Origin: Actinomadura nitritigenes
GTDB lineage: Bacteria; Actinomycetota; Actinomycetes; Streptosporangiales; Streptosporangiaceae
Direction: 5' to 3'
Assembly: GCF_017573545.1 (NCBI RefSeq)
Contig: NZ_JAGEOK010000028.1
Coordinates: 62,001-126,000, forward strand
DNA length: 64,000 nt
How positions within the stretch are numbered: position 1 is the first letter of the stretch; each line of letters begins with the position of its first letter. The position numbers and the translations under genes are program-made. This document shows positions 26,553 to 34,755 of the stretch, one piece after another. Under the pieces are notes generated by a model, which had not been told where the DNA came from, did not search any database, and saw only the letters and a list, made by a program, of their open reading frames with translations.

Positions 26553-27134
26553 GTGCACGACATCGTTTCGAAGACCGACCTCCGCACCGGAATGCTGGAA
26601 AGGCGTGCGATCATGACTCCTGAGGAGCGCGCCACGGCGGGCCGGTCGCTGCGCGACGCGCTGCTGTCCGTGCCCGAGATCGAGATGGCGGGGACGATCG
26701 CCGCCTACGTCTCCATCGGCACCGAACCGGACACCGGAAGCCTGCTGTTCGCGCTGTGGAAGCGCGGCGCGTACGTGCTCCTCCCCCGCCTGCTGCCGGA
26801 CGGCGACCTCGACTGGGCGTCCTACGAGGGCCCCGACTCGCTCACGCCGGGCCCGCGCGGATGCCCGGAGCCGACCGAGCCGCCGCGCGGCACGGGAGCC
26901 GTGGCCAGCGCGGACGTGGTCCTGGCACCGGCGGTCGCGATCGACCGGACGGGCATGCGGCTGGGCCGCGGGGGCGGGTCGTACGACCGGGCGCTCGCCC
27001 GGGTGGGGCCCGCGATCCTGACCGTCGGGCTGGTGTACGACTCCGAACTGGTGGACGAGCTTCCCGCGGAGCCGCACGACCAGCGGGTGCGGGCCGCGGC
27101 GACGCCGTCCGGGGGCCTGGTGCGGTTCGGCTGA
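26553..27134 (+). CDS. fthC: 5-formyltetrahydrofolate cyclo-ligase
   Basis: The 193-residue protein begins with the typical basic helix 'SKTDLRTGMLERRAIMTPEERATAG' and ends with the ATP-phosphate loop 'GMRLGRGGGSYDRAL', the signature of 5-FCL family enzymes. It converts 5-formyl-THF to 5,10-methenyl-THF with ATP hydrolysis. The GTG at 26553 follows GAGG at 8 bases and gives the normal family length. It is divergent from galU with only 33 bases between the start codons, so their promoters must overlap. This divergent pairing is conserved in many actinobacteria. Confidence 0.92.
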   Translation: MHDIVSKTDLRTGMLERRAIMTPEERATAGRSLRDALLSVPEIEMAGTIAAYVSIGTEPDTGSLLFALWKRGAYVLLPRLLPDGDLDWASYEGPDSLTPGPRGCPEPTEPPRGTGAVASADVVLAPAVAIDRTGMRLGRGGGSYDRALARVGPAILTVGLVYDSELVDELPAEPHDQRVRAAATPSGGLVRFG

Positions 27135-27141
27135 GGCACCG

Positions 27142-27158
27142 GCCGTCGTCCGGACGGC
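27142..27158 (+). terminator. Short hairpin after fthC
   Basis: GCCGTC and GACGGC pair around GTCCG, 7 bases after the fthC stop. The stem is only 6 bp and there is no T run, so it is a weak terminator candidate. Confidence 0.35.
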
Positions 27159-27397
27159 GGCGAAGGCGCGGGCGGCGTCCGGAAGGGCGCGTCCGGCGGC
27201 GCCCAGCAAGCGGACGACCGGCGTCGTGCGGGCGGCCGACCGGCGTCCCGTGGGCGGCCGCCGGGTGGCATAGGTGTGGCCTGGCAGTTAGCAGTACCTG
27301 GCCCTGTGGCCAGTACCGGACGGGCGCATAGGGTGAGAACTGCAAGATCGCGGATCGGGGACCGCGGTCGGACGCGAGGCTCACCGGGAGGTTCCAG

Positions 27398-28387
27398 ATG
27401 ACGGCGCCGTGGCGGATCCTTTCCCTCCCCCCGCTCGGGGAGGACATCGTGCGGGGCCTGTTCGGATCGTTCGGCGACACCGTGGAGGTGGCGTTCCCGC
27501 AGACCAGGGACCGCGCCGGGCTCCTCGCGGCGCTCCCGGACGCCGAACTGGTCATCGGCGACTTCAGCGCCCAACTGAGACTCGACGCCGAGGCGGTCGC
27601 CGCCGCGCCGCACCTGGCGTTCGTGCAGATGCCCGCGGTGGGGACCGACAGCATCGACGGCGCCGCGCTGGCGGAGGCCGGCGTGCCTCTGGCCAACACC
27701 GCGGGCGCCAACGCGCGCGGGGTGGCCGAGTGGGCGGTCGGCGCCGCCTTCGCCCTGTGCCGCCACTTCGTCTGGGGCGACCGGCATGTGCGCGCGGGCG
27801 AATGGCCGCAGGCGGAGCTTCTCGCCCGGGGCACCCGGGAGGTCCATGCGCAGCGCGTGGGAGTCGTCGGCTACGGGGCCATCGGCGCGGAAGCGGCGCG
27901 GCTGTTCCAGGCCCTCGGCTGTGAGGTCTCCTACTGGACGAGGCGTCCGCGTGCTTCGGCACCGGTCACCTACAGGGAGCTCGACGATCTGCTCGCCACG
28001 TCCGACATCGTGGTGCTCGCCCTTCCGCTCACCGACGAGACGCGCGGACTCATAGGGCCGGAACGTCTCGCGCTGCTCCCCGACAAGGCGCTGCTGGTGA
28101 ACGTGGCGCGCGGGGGCATAGCGCCCGACGATGCCGTCCTCGCCGCACTGGAGTCAGGACGGCTCGCAGGGGCCGCTCTGGACGTCTTCGACGAGGAGCC
28201 GCCTCCGGTCGACCATCCCCTGCGCACGCACGAGAACGTCCTGCTGTCCCCGCATGCGGCGGGAGGGACGACGGAGTCGCAACGGAACATCGTGACGATG
28301 CTGCTCGACAACGTCACCAGGGCCGTCCAGGGACACGCGGTGCAGAACGTTGTGAACGGGGTGGATCCCCAGGTCAGAAGGAGATAA
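27398..28387 (+). CDS. D-isomer-specific 2-hydroxyacid dehydrogenase
   Basis: The 329-residue NAD-dependent dehydrogenase has the Rossmann motif 'VGVVGYGAIGAEAARLFQALG' (about residues 150-170), 'LLVNVARGGIAPDDAVLAALESGRLAGAALDVFDEEPPP' (catalytic Arg in the NVARGG motif and Glu region) and the catalytic His in 'LLSPHAAGGT'. It would reduce an alpha-keto acid to a D-2-hydroxyacid or the reverse; the substrate is not evident. The ATG follows GGGAGG. The 263-base upstream gap holds two AGTACC repeats (27293 and 27312). No operon partner is apparent. Confidence 0.9.
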   Translation: MTAPWRILSLPPLGEDIVRGLFGSFGDTVEVAFPQTRDRAGLLAALPDAELVIGDFSAQLRLDAEAVAAAPHLAFVQMPAVGTDSIDGAALAEAGVPLANTAGANARGVAEWAVGAAFALCRHFVWGDRHVRAGEWPQAELLARGTREVHAQRVGVVGYGAIGAEAARLFQALGCEVSYWTRRPRASAPVTYRELDDLLATSDIVVLALPLTDETRGLIGPERLALLPDKALLVNVARGGIAPDDAVLAALESGRLAGAALDVFDEEPPPVDHPLRTHENVLLSPHAAGGTTESQRNIVTMLLDNVTRAVQGHAVQNVVNGVDPQVRRR

Positions 28388-28490
28388 CGGACGTTCTAGG
28401 CATTCCGTTCATCAACCGCAAGTATGCATTTGACACACGATTCTGTAGTATTGCTAAAAGTTCAACTTTGACGACCCCGAAGGGTGGGAT

Positions 28491-29978
28491 GTGCATCTCG
28501 ACATCTGGCTACTCCTCGGGGCCGTGCTCGTACTCACCGCCATCGTCGCGGTCCGGCTGTCGCACCAGGCCGGCCTGCCGACCCTCCTGGCGTACATGGG
28601 CCTCGGCCTTCTCATCGGCGAGTCCGGTCCCCTCCACATCAACTTCGACAACGCCGAGCTGGCCGAGACGCTCGGCCTCGGCGCGCTCGTCCTGATCCTC
28701 GCCGAGGGCGGTCTCACCACCAGCTGGCGGCACGTGCGGCCGTCCGTGCCCGTCGCGCTCAGCGTGTCCACCATCGGCACCCTGATCAGCATCGTCGTGG
28801 TGGCGCTCGCCGCCATGTGGCTGATCGGGATGGACTGGCGCCCGGCGTTCCTGCTGGCCGCCGTGCTCGCCCCCACCGACGCCGCGGCCGTGTTCTCGGT
28901 GCTGCGCCGGCTGCCCCTGCCCTCCCGGCTGACCGGCCTGCTCGAAGCCGAGTCCGGCTTCAACGACGCACCCGTCGTGATCATCGTGGCGACGCTCAGC
29001 GTCAAGCACGGCGGCGTCCCCAACCTCGCCGAGCTCGCCGGTGTGATGGTGTACGAGCTGGTCGCCGGCGGCGTGCTCGGGTTCGCGATCGGCTGGCTCG
29101 GCGCGCAGGCGCTGCGCCGCGTCGCCCTGCCCGCATCCGGTCTGTACCCCATCGCCGTACTGTCACTGTCCATCGGCTCCTACGGCGCCGCCACGCTGCT
29201 GCACGCGAGCGGCTTCCTGGCCGTCTACGTCAGCGCGCTGGTGCTCGGCAACGCGCGCCTGCCGCACCGTCCGGCCACGAGGGGCTTCGCCGAAGGCATC
29301 GGCTGGCTCTCCCAGATCGGCCTGTTCGTGATGCTGGGCCTGCTGGCCTCGCCGGGCGCGCTCCCCGGCCAGATCGTCCCGGCGCTCGTCATCGGGTTCG
29401 TCCTGCTGCTCGTCGCGCGCCCGGTGTCGGTCGTCCTCTCCTCGATCGGGTTCAAGCTGTCGTGGGGCGAGAAGGTGTTCGCCTCATGGGCGGGGCTCCG
29501 CGGCGCCGTCCCGATCGTGCTGGCCACCATCCCGATGGTGAAGGACGTGCCGGACGCCGACCGGCTCTTCTCCATCGTCTTCAACATCGTCGTGGTGTTC
29601 ACGCTCTTGCAGGGGCCCACGCTGCCCCTGGTCGCACGCTGGTGCCGCCTCGAGAGCGACGAGCAGACGCGCGAACTGGACGTGGAGGCCGCACCCCTGG
29701 AGGAGCTCCATGCGGACCTGCTCGAAGTCCGCATCCCGCCGGACTCCCTCTTGAGCGGGGTGGAGATCTTCGAGCTGCGGTTGCCCGCCGGAGCGTCCAT
29801 TACCCTCGTCGTACGGGACGGGGAGAGCTTCGTACCGGAACCCACCACGCCCTTGGAAAGCGGCGACACGCTGCTGGTCGTGACCACCGAGGCCGTACGC
29901 GAGAGCACGGAACGCAGGCTGCGCGCCATCAGCCGCCGCGGGAAGCTGGCCGGCTGGTTCGGCGAGACCGGCGCATGA
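28491..29978 (+). CDS. Potassium/proton antiporter, CPA1 (NhaP2-like)
   Basis: The 495-residue protein has about 12 membrane helices, starting with 'IWLLLGAVLVLTAIVAVRL', and the ion-binding and fold motifs 'LAPTDAAAVFSVLRR' and 'ESGFNDAPVVIIVATL' typical of CPA1 exchangers. After about residue 395 a hydrophilic TrkA-C (RCK_C) domain follows ('LLEVRIPPDSLLSGVEIFELRLPAGASITLVVRDG'), which in related proteins binds nucleotides and gates K+ efflux. The GTG start is preceded by AGGGTGGG. The 100-base upstream gap is AT-rich for this genome and contains TTGACA and TAGTAT, though not in standard spacing. Confidence 0.92.
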   Translation: MHLDIWLLLGAVLVLTAIVAVRLSHQAGLPTLLAYMGLGLLIGESGPLHINFDNAELAETLGLGALVLILAEGGLTTSWRHVRPSVPVALSVSTIGTLISIVVVALAAMWLIGMDWRPAFLLAAVLAPTDAAAVFSVLRRLPLPSRLTGLLEAESGFNDAPVVIIVATLSVKHGGVPNLAELAGVMVYELVAGGVLGFAIGWLGAQALRRVALPASGLYPIAVLSLSIGSYGAATLLHASGFLAVYVSALVLGNARLPHRPATRGFAEGIGWLSQIGLFVMLGLLASPGALPGQIVPALVIGFVLLLVARPVSVVLSSIGFKLSWGEKVFASWAGLRGAVPIVLATIPMVKDVPDADRLFSIVFNIVVVFTLLQGPTLPLVARWCRLESDEQTRELDVEAAPLEELHADLLEVRIPPDSLLSGVEIFELRLPAGASITLVVRDGESFVPEPTTPLESGDTLLVVTTEAVRESTERRLRAISRRGKLAGWFGETGA

Positions 29979-30001
29979 GCGTTCCGCTGCAGGGGCACCG
30001 G

Positions 30002-30021
30002 GGCCCGACCCGGCTCGGGCC
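30002..30021 (+). terminator. Hairpin after the antiporter gene
   Basis: GGCCCGA and TCGGGCC pair around a 6-base loop, 24 bases after the antiporter stop; the stem is 7 bp and no T run follows. Confidence 0.35.
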
Positions 30022-30075
30022 TCGGGGCGGCTGGGAACAGACCCGCGGCGAATCGTGTTCCACGGGTGGGTACCA

Positions 30076-30102
30076 TTAGCAGTCATCTAGAGTGAGTGCC
30101 AG
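30076..30102. promoter_or_regulatory. CIRCE-like HrcA operator upstream of FmdB gene
   Basis: TTAGCAGTC and GAGTGCCAG are separated by exactly 9 bases. The HrcA CIRCE consensus is TTAGCACTC-N9-GAGTGCTAA, so the left arm matches 8 of 9 and the right arm 7 of 9. A -10 hexamer TAGAGT (30088-30093) lies in the spacer, where bound repressor would block transcription. The site is 39 bases upstream of the FmdB GTG. Confidence 0.6.
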
Positions 30103-30140
30103 TCCGGGACGGCGCCGGACTGAGTCAGCGAGGAGGAACC

Positions 30141-30494
30141 GTGCCGACGTATCAGTACGTTTGCACCGAGTGCGGCGAGCCTCTGGAGGTCGTGCAGAAG
30201 TTCAGCGACGACGCGCTGACCGAATGCCCGGCATGCAGCGGAAAGCTCCGCAAGGTCTTCTCCGCCGCGGGGATCATCTTCAAGGGGTCGGGCTTCTACC
30301 GCACCGACAGCCGCGGCTCCGGCAAGTCGTCCTCCACCGTGGGGAGCTCGTCCAACGGCTCGAACGGCTCGTCGTCGAGCGGTGACTCCGGCAAGTCCGA
30401 CTCGGCGTCCTCGTCGAGCTCGTCGAGCGACTCGTCGTCGTCCTCGTCTTCCACCTCTTCGCCGAAGTCGTCTTCGTCCGAGAAGGTGGCCTGA
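30141..30494 (+). CDS. FmdB-family zinc-ribbon protein with Ser-rich tail
   Basis: The 117-residue protein starts at a GTG preceded by AGGAGG. Residues 1-50 form a putative regulatory FmdB zinc ribbon with Cys8, Cys11, Cys29 and Cys32 ('YVCTECGE...CPACSGK') and the typical 'RKVFSAAGIIFKGSGFYRTD' end. The last 60 residues are almost entirely Ser with scattered Gly, Lys and Asp, a low-complexity tail common in actinobacterial members. FmdB proteins are named as regulators of formamidase but the function is largely unknown. A CIRCE-like site upstream suggests heat-shock/HrcA control. A strong terminator follows at 30546. Confidence 0.9.
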   Translation: MPTYQYVCTECGEPLEVVQKFSDDALTECPACSGKLRKVFSAAGIIFKGSGFYRTDSRGSGKSSSTVGSSSNGSNGSSSSGDSGKSDSASSSSSSSDSSSSSSSTSSPKSSSSEKVA

Positions 30495-30545
30495 CCCAGG
30501 GGTCGCGCCCGCATCTGGGACTACGCCTCACCACCGTTCTTCTCG

Positions 30546-30581
30546 AAGGCCGGAGGAACCCGCCCGGGTTCCTCCGGCCTT
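30546..30581 (+). terminator. Strong hairpin terminator after FmdB gene
   Basis: Two 17-base perfect arms (30546-30562 and 30565-30581) containing GGCCGGAGGAACCC and its complement form a long GC-rich stem. It lies 51 bases after the FmdB stop. Confidence 0.8.
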
Positions 30582-30642
30582 CGTCGTGCTCTGGGGGACA
30601 TCCCTGAGGGCACCCCTACCCCGCCCCTGAGGCCACCCCGAG

Positions 30643-30720
30643 ATTTCGCGATATAACTTGCTTTCTCTCGCCTTCCGAGAGACTCTGGCTCTGAGCAAGT
30701 TTCGCGTCATATCGCGAGAT
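30643..30720. promoter_or_regulatory. Extended inverted repeat upstream of MMPL gene
   Basis: ATTTCGCGATATAACTTGCT (30643-30662) is mirrored by a segment at 30694-30720. In inverse complement the latter reads the same apart from one substitution and a 7-base insertion (GACGCGA). The arms share TCGCGATAT and AACTTGCT. The two half-sites lie 31 bases apart and end 26 bases before the MMPL ATG. This arrangement suggests paired operators for a repressor, or an attenuator-like hairpin. Confidence 0.5.
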
Positions 30721-30745
30721 TCACGGACTTCTCAGGAGATCGACC

Positions 30746-32875
30746 ATGCGCGCACAGAGCCAGGCTCCCCCCAGAACACCGGCCCGCAGGCTCGCCGGGC
30801 TGATCGCCGGACGCCGCGGCAAGTGGGCGGTCCTCGCCGTCTGGATCGTCCTGCTGGCCGCTCTCGGCCCGCTCGCCGGGCGGCTGGCCGACGCCGAGGA
30901 CAACGACGCGGCGTCATGGCTGCCGGCGAGCGCCGAGTCCACGCAGGTCGTCAAGCAGCAGGACGCCTTCCAGAAGGACGAGACGATGCTCGCCGTCATC
31001 GTCTACGAGCGCCCTTCCGGCATCACCGCGGCCGACCGCGCCAAGGCCGCCGCCGACAGGCCCGCCTTCGAGCGCCTCCCGGGTGCCGAGAAGGCGCAGG
31101 GGCCGTTCCCGTCCAAGGACGGCAGGGCCCTGGAGACCCTCGTCCCGATCAAGAGCGACGACGTGACCGACGCCGTCGACCAGGCCCGCGACCTCGTCAA
31201 GCGGGGACCGCCCGGCCTGTCCGCGCACGTCACCGGGCCCGCGGGCGCCGGCTCCGACCAGTTCGGCGTGTTCCAGAGCCTCGACGGCTTCCTGCTCATG
31301 GCGGCCGGCATCGTGGTGATCGTCCTGCTGCTGATCATCTACCGCAGCCCCATGCTGTGGTTCATCCCGGTGCTCAGCGCCGTCTTCGCCCTCGGGCTCG
31401 CCCAGTCGGTCGTCTACCTGCTGGCCAAGTACGCCGACCTGACCGTCAACGGGATGAGCTCCGGCATCATGACCGTGCTGGTGTTCGGCGTCGCCACCGA
31501 CTACGCCCTCCTGCTCGTCGCCCGCTACCGAGAGGAGCTCCACCGGCACGAGGACCGGCACGAGGCCATGGCGTTCGCCCTGCGCCGCGCCGCGCCCGCC
31601 GTGATCGCGTCCGCCGCCACCGTCGCCGTCGGCCTGCTGTGCCTGCTGCTCGCCGACCTGAACTCCACCGCCGGGCTCGGCCCGGTCGCCGCGGCGGGCG
31701 TCCTCACCGCGCTGGCCGCGATGGTCACGCTGCTGCCCGCCCTGCTCGTCATCTTCGGCCGCTGGGTGTTCTGGCCGCTCGTCCCCCGCTACGACGCCAA
31801 GTACCTCGAACCCGAGGCGTACGAGGCCGAGCACGGCATCTGGTCCCGCGTGGCGGGCCTCGTGGGCAGGCGCTCGCGTGTGCTCTGGCTCACCACCGGC
31901 ATCGTCCTGGTCGGCCTCACCTTCGGCCTCGGCTCGCTCAAGGCCGACGGGCTCTCCAACGCGGGGCAGTTCACCGGACGCCCCGACTCGATCGCCGGGC
32001 AGGAGGCCGTGGCGCGGCACTACCCCGCCGGATCCGGCTCCCCCGCCGTCGTCATCGGCAAGGCGCCGGCGTCGGCGCAGATCGCCGCCGCGGCCGGGCG
32101 CACGGAGGGCGTCGCCCAGGTCGGTCCACCCGCCACCGCCGGCGGGCTGGTCATGTACGAGGCGACCCTGCGCGACCCCGCCGACAGCAAGGCGGCCGAG
32201 CGGACCATCGACCGGCTCCGGGACGCGGTGCACGCCGTCCCGTCCGCCGACGCGAAGGTGGGCGGCACCACCGCCACGTCCCTGGACACCAAGCGGGCCT
32301 CCGTGCGCGACAACAAGGTCATCATGCCGATCGTGCTCGGCGTGGTCTTCGTCATCCTCGTCCTGCTGCTGCGCGCGCTCGTCGCGCCGCTGCTGATGAT
32401 GGGCACCGTCGTCCTGTCGTTCCTCGCCTCGCTGGGCGCGTGCGCGCTCATCTTCAGGCACGGCTTCGGCTTCGAGGGCACGGACACGGGGTTCCCCCTG
32501 CAGGCGTTCACCTTCCTGGTGGCGCTCGGGGTCGACTACAACATCTTCCTCATGCACCGCGTACGCGAGGAGTCCCAGGCGCTCGGCACGCGGCGCGGCA
32601 TCCGGCGCGGCCTCACCGTCACCGGCGGGGTCATCACCTCGGCCGGGGTGGTGCTGGCGGCGACGTTCGGCGCGATGGCGACGCTGCCGCTGGTGTCCAT
32701 GGTGGAGATGGGCTTCGTCGTCGCGTTCGGCGTCCTGTTCGACACGCTGGTCGTCCGGTCGCTGCTCCTGCCCGCCCTGTCGCACGACCTCGGACGGCGG
32801 ATCTGGGCGCCGGGGCGGCTCGCCGCGCGCGAGGCGGGCACCGGCAGGTCCCGGGTCCTCGACCGGGTCGGCTGA
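30746..32875 (+). CDS. MMPL-family RND transporter
   Basis: The 709-residue protein has an N-terminal helix ('KWAVLAVWIVLLAALGPLAG'), a periplasmic domain to about residue 180, a block of five to six helices with 'VFGVATDYALLLVARYREEL', a second extracytoplasmic domain (about 410-520) and a second block with 'VALGVDYNIFLMHRVREES'. The GxxTDY and GVDYN motifs contain the proton-relay Asp/Tyr residues of MMPL proteins. It is a probable proton-driven exporter of lipids or drugs. The ATG follows AGGAG. No TetR gene adjoins it, although an operator-like inverted repeat lies just upstream. Confidence 0.93.
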   Translation: MRAQSQAPPRTPARRLAGLIAGRRGKWAVLAVWIVLLAALGPLAGRLADAEDNDAASWLPASAESTQVVKQQDAFQKDETMLAVIVYERPSGITAADRAKAAADRPAFERLPGAEKAQGPFPSKDGRALETLVPIKSDDVTDAVDQARDLVKRGPPGLSAHVTGPAGAGSDQFGVFQSLDGFLLMAAGIVVIVLLLIIYRSPMLWFIPVLSAVFALGLAQSVVYLLAKYADLTVNGMSSGIMTVLVFGVATDYALLLVARYREELHRHEDRHEAMAFALRRAAPAVIASAATVAVGLLCLLLADLNSTAGLGPVAAAGVLTALAAMVTLLPALLVIFGRWVFWPLVPRYDAKYLEPEAYEAEHGIWSRVAGLVGRRSRVLWLTTGIVLVGLTFGLGSLKADGLSNAGQFTGRPDSIAGQEAVARHYPAGSGSPAVVIGKAPASAQIAAAAGRTEGVAQVGPPATAGGLVMYEATLRDPADSKAAERTIDRLRDAVHAVPSADAKVGGTTATSLDTKRASVRDNKVIMPIVLGVVFVILVLLLRALVAPLLMMGTVVLSFLASLGACALIFRHGFGFEGTDTGFPLQAFTFLVALGVDYNIFLMHRVREESQALGTRRGIRRGLTVTGGVITSAGVVLAATFGAMATLPLVSMVEMGFVVAFGVLFDTLVVRSLLLPALSHDLGRRIWAPGRLAAREAGTGRSRVLDRVG

Positions 32876-32901
32876 CGCGATATCCGCCCGGTCCTGGGGA
32901 C

Positions 32902-32936
32902 GCGGAGGGGTCCGGCGGGGCGCCGGGCCCCTCCGC
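32902..32936 (+). terminator. Hairpin terminator after MMPL gene
   Basis: GCGGAGGGGTCCGGC pairs with GCCGGGCCCCTCCGC around a 5-base loop, with one U-G pair when read on the plus strand. It lies 26 bases after the MMPL stop. Confidence 0.65.
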
Positions 32937-32965
32937 CGCGTCCGCCGCGTCCGCCGCGTCCGCCG
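32934..32965. repeat. 9-bp tandem repeat (CGTCCGCCG), about 3.5 copies
   Basis: The unit CGTCCGCCG is repeated about three and a half times immediately after the terminator hairpin. A perfect DnaA-box sequence TTATCCACA follows at 32975-32983; it is single, so it does not indicate an origin. Confidence 0.6.
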
Positions 32966-33019
32966 ATCATGAAGTTATCCACATTTCACGGCGGATCCGC
33001 ACGGGTCCGGCGGGCTGGT

Positions 33020-33025
33020 TAGTGT
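33020..33025 (+). promoter_or_regulatory. -10 hexamer of a probable leaderless promoter (mtnP)
   Basis: TAGTGT ends 7 bases before the ATG at 33033, with no ribosome-binding site in between. Confidence 0.35.
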
Positions 33026-33032
33026 CGGCGGC

Positions 33033-33851
33033 ATGTCCACCAACTCGCAGCCCACGGCCGAGATCGCGGTCATCGGCGGTTCCGGCTTCTACTCCTTCCT
33101 CGACGACGTCGAGGAGGTGCGCGTCGACACCCCCTACGGCCCGCCGAGCGACAGCGTCCACGTCGGCGAGCTCGCCGGGCGGCGCGTCGCGTTCATCCCC
33201 CGGCACGGCCGCGACCACCGCTTCCCGCCCCACAAGATCCCCTACCGGGCCAACCTGTGGGCCCTGAGGGCGCTGGGCGTCCGGCAGGTCCTCGCGCCGA
33301 GCGCGGTCGGCTCGCTGACCCCCGACCTCGGGCCCGGCACGCTGGCCGTCCCCGACCAGTTCGTCGACCGGACGTCCGGCCGCCGGCAGACCTACTACGA
33401 CGACGGCGCCGCGATCCACGTCTCCTTCTCCGACCCGTACTGCCCGGTCGGCCGGCGCGCCGCCGTCGACGCCGCCGACGCCGCCGGATGGGCGCCCGTC
33501 GACGGCGGCACCCTCGTCGTCATCGAGGGCCCCCGGTTCTCCACCCGGGCCGAGTCCCGCTGGTTCGCCGGCCAGGGCTGGACGCTCGTCGGGATGACCG
33601 GCCACCCCGAGGCCGTCCTCGCCCGCGAGCTGGCGCTCTGCTACACCCCGCTGTGCCTGGTCACCGACCTCGACGCCGGCATCGAGGAGGGTGACGGTGT
33701 CACCATGGACGAGGTGCTGCGGGTGTTCGGCGAGAACATCGGGCGGCTGCGCGGCCTCGTCGCGGACGTGGTGAAGGCGCTGCCCGCCGAACGCGGCTGC
33801 GCCTGCCCCTCGGTCCTGGACGGCATGGCCCTCCCGCTGGAGCTGCCGTGA
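33033..33851 (+). CDS. mtnP: S-methyl-5'-thioadenosine phosphorylase
   Basis: The 272-residue protein belongs to the PNP/MTAP family: 'IAVIGGSGFYSFLDD' (phosphate-binding Ser), 'AFIPRHGRDHRFPPHKIPYRANLWALRALG', 'GSLTPDLGPGTLAVPDQFVDRT', 'VIEGPRFSTRAESRWF' and 'LVGMTGHPEAVLARELALCYTPLCLVTDLDAG'. It cleaves methylthioadenosine to adenine and methylthioribose-1-phosphate. The residue Asp in 'VTDLDAG' fits 6-aminopurine specificity, supporting MTAP over PNP. Its stop overlaps the next GTG as GTGA, linking it to the SAF-domain gene. Confidence 0.93.
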   Translation: MSTNSQPTAEIAVIGGSGFYSFLDDVEEVRVDTPYGPPSDSVHVGELAGRRVAFIPRHGRDHRFPPHKIPYRANLWALRALGVRQVLAPSAVGSLTPDLGPGTLAVPDQFVDRTSGRRQTYYDDGAAIHVSFSDPYCPVGRRAAVDAADAAGWAPVDGGTLVVIEGPRFSTRAESRWFAGQGWTLVGMTGHPEAVLARELALCYTPLCLVTDLDAGIEEGDGVTMDEVLRVFGENIGRLRGLVADVVKALPAERGCACPSVLDGMALPLELP

Positions 33852-34468
33852 GGGCACGCGCGGCCCGGCTCCGGCGGCCGCTGGCGGCGCTGTCCGCCGC
33901 GGCCGCCGCGGGCTTGGCCCTCACCGCGCTGCGGCCGGGGCCGCCGCCCTCGGCCCGCGTCCTGGCCGCGGCCCGCGACCTGCCCGCCGGCGCCACGCTC
34001 GGCACGTCCGACCTCCGCGCCCTCGACCTGCCGCCCCCGGCCGTCCCGGCGGGCGCGCTCCGCTCCGGCGCGGCCGGGCGGGTCCTCGCGGGCCCCGTGC
34101 GGCGCGGCGAGCCGCTCACCGACGCCCGCCTGGTCGGCGAGGGGCTCCTGCGCGGCTACGGCCCCGGGACGGTCGCCGCGCCCGTCCGCATCGCCGACGC
34201 CGACACCGTCCGGCTGCTGCACTCCGGCGACCGGGTCGACGTGCTGGCCGGCCCGCCCTCCTCCGGTCCCGACGGCCTCCCCGGCGGAGACGGCCGGTGG
34301 GGCGCGGCCCGCGTGATCGTGTCCGGCGTGCCGGTGGTGACCGTGCCGCGGCGCGGCGACGAGGGCGGCCGGGAGGGGGCCCTGGTGGTCCTCGCGACCG
34401 ACCGGGCGCAGGCCCAGGCCCTCGCCGGCGCGGGCCCCGCCCTCTCGATCACCATCACCGGCCCCTGA
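33848..34468 (+). CDS. SAF-domain (RcpC/CpaB-like) membrane-anchored protein
   Basis: The 206-residue protein has a basic N-terminus and one hydrophobic segment (about residues 12-28), then a SAF domain ('VLAAARDLPAGATLGTSDLRALDLPP', 'GRVLAGPVRRGEPLTDARLVG') and a C-terminal RcpC-like part. CpaB/RcpC proteins help assemble Flp/Tad pili, but no pilus genes are nearby, so that role is doubtful here. It starts with a GTG overlapping the mtnP stop. SAF domains also occur in flagellar and antifreeze-like proteins; a binding role at the cell surface is the most that can be said. Confidence 0.75.
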   Translation: MRARAARLRRPLAALSAAAAAGLALTALRPGPPPSARVLAAARDLPAGATLGTSDLRALDLPPPAVPAGALRSGAAGRVLAGPVRRGEPLTDARLVGEGLLRGYGPGTVAAPVRIADADTVRLLHSGDRVDVLAGPPSSGPDGLPGGDGRWGAARVIVSGVPVVTVPRRGDEGGREGALVVLATDRAQAQALAGAGPALSITITGP

Positions 34469-34755
34469 CCGCCTCGTGGACGGGCGGGGGATCAAGCGTC
34501 GGCGGGCAGCTCACCGCCGCCGCGGCCAGCCGTCAACTTGGCGCAAGGGGTGAACCTTCATTACCATCCGTAGCCGTTCCGCCCGGCTCGGGCCGGACCG
34601 AACATCAGTGATATGACGCACGCGGGAGCGAGAACCCCCTCCGGTCAGGGCAGACCAGACACTGATCGGCCATGCCCCTCGCCCGCACCCACAGCCGATC
34701 CCCGCCGGGAGGGCGTCCGACGGGACGCGCCCCACCGACCCCCAGGAGCACGCAC

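Noticed and set aside
28388-28490. A standard -35/-10 promoter before the antiporter (TTGACA with TAGTAT)
   Set aside because: The two hexamers are only 10 bases apart, not 16-18, so they cannot form one sigma-70-type promoter.
32975-32983. Perfect DnaA box as a replication-origin signal
   Set aside because: Only one box was seen, with no dnaA/dnaN genes and no AT-rich unwinding region.
34469-34755. A c-di-AMP (ydaO) riboswitch before mscL
   Set aside because: The upstream region has GGGTGAA-like words but I could not assemble the paired helices of that riboswitch.
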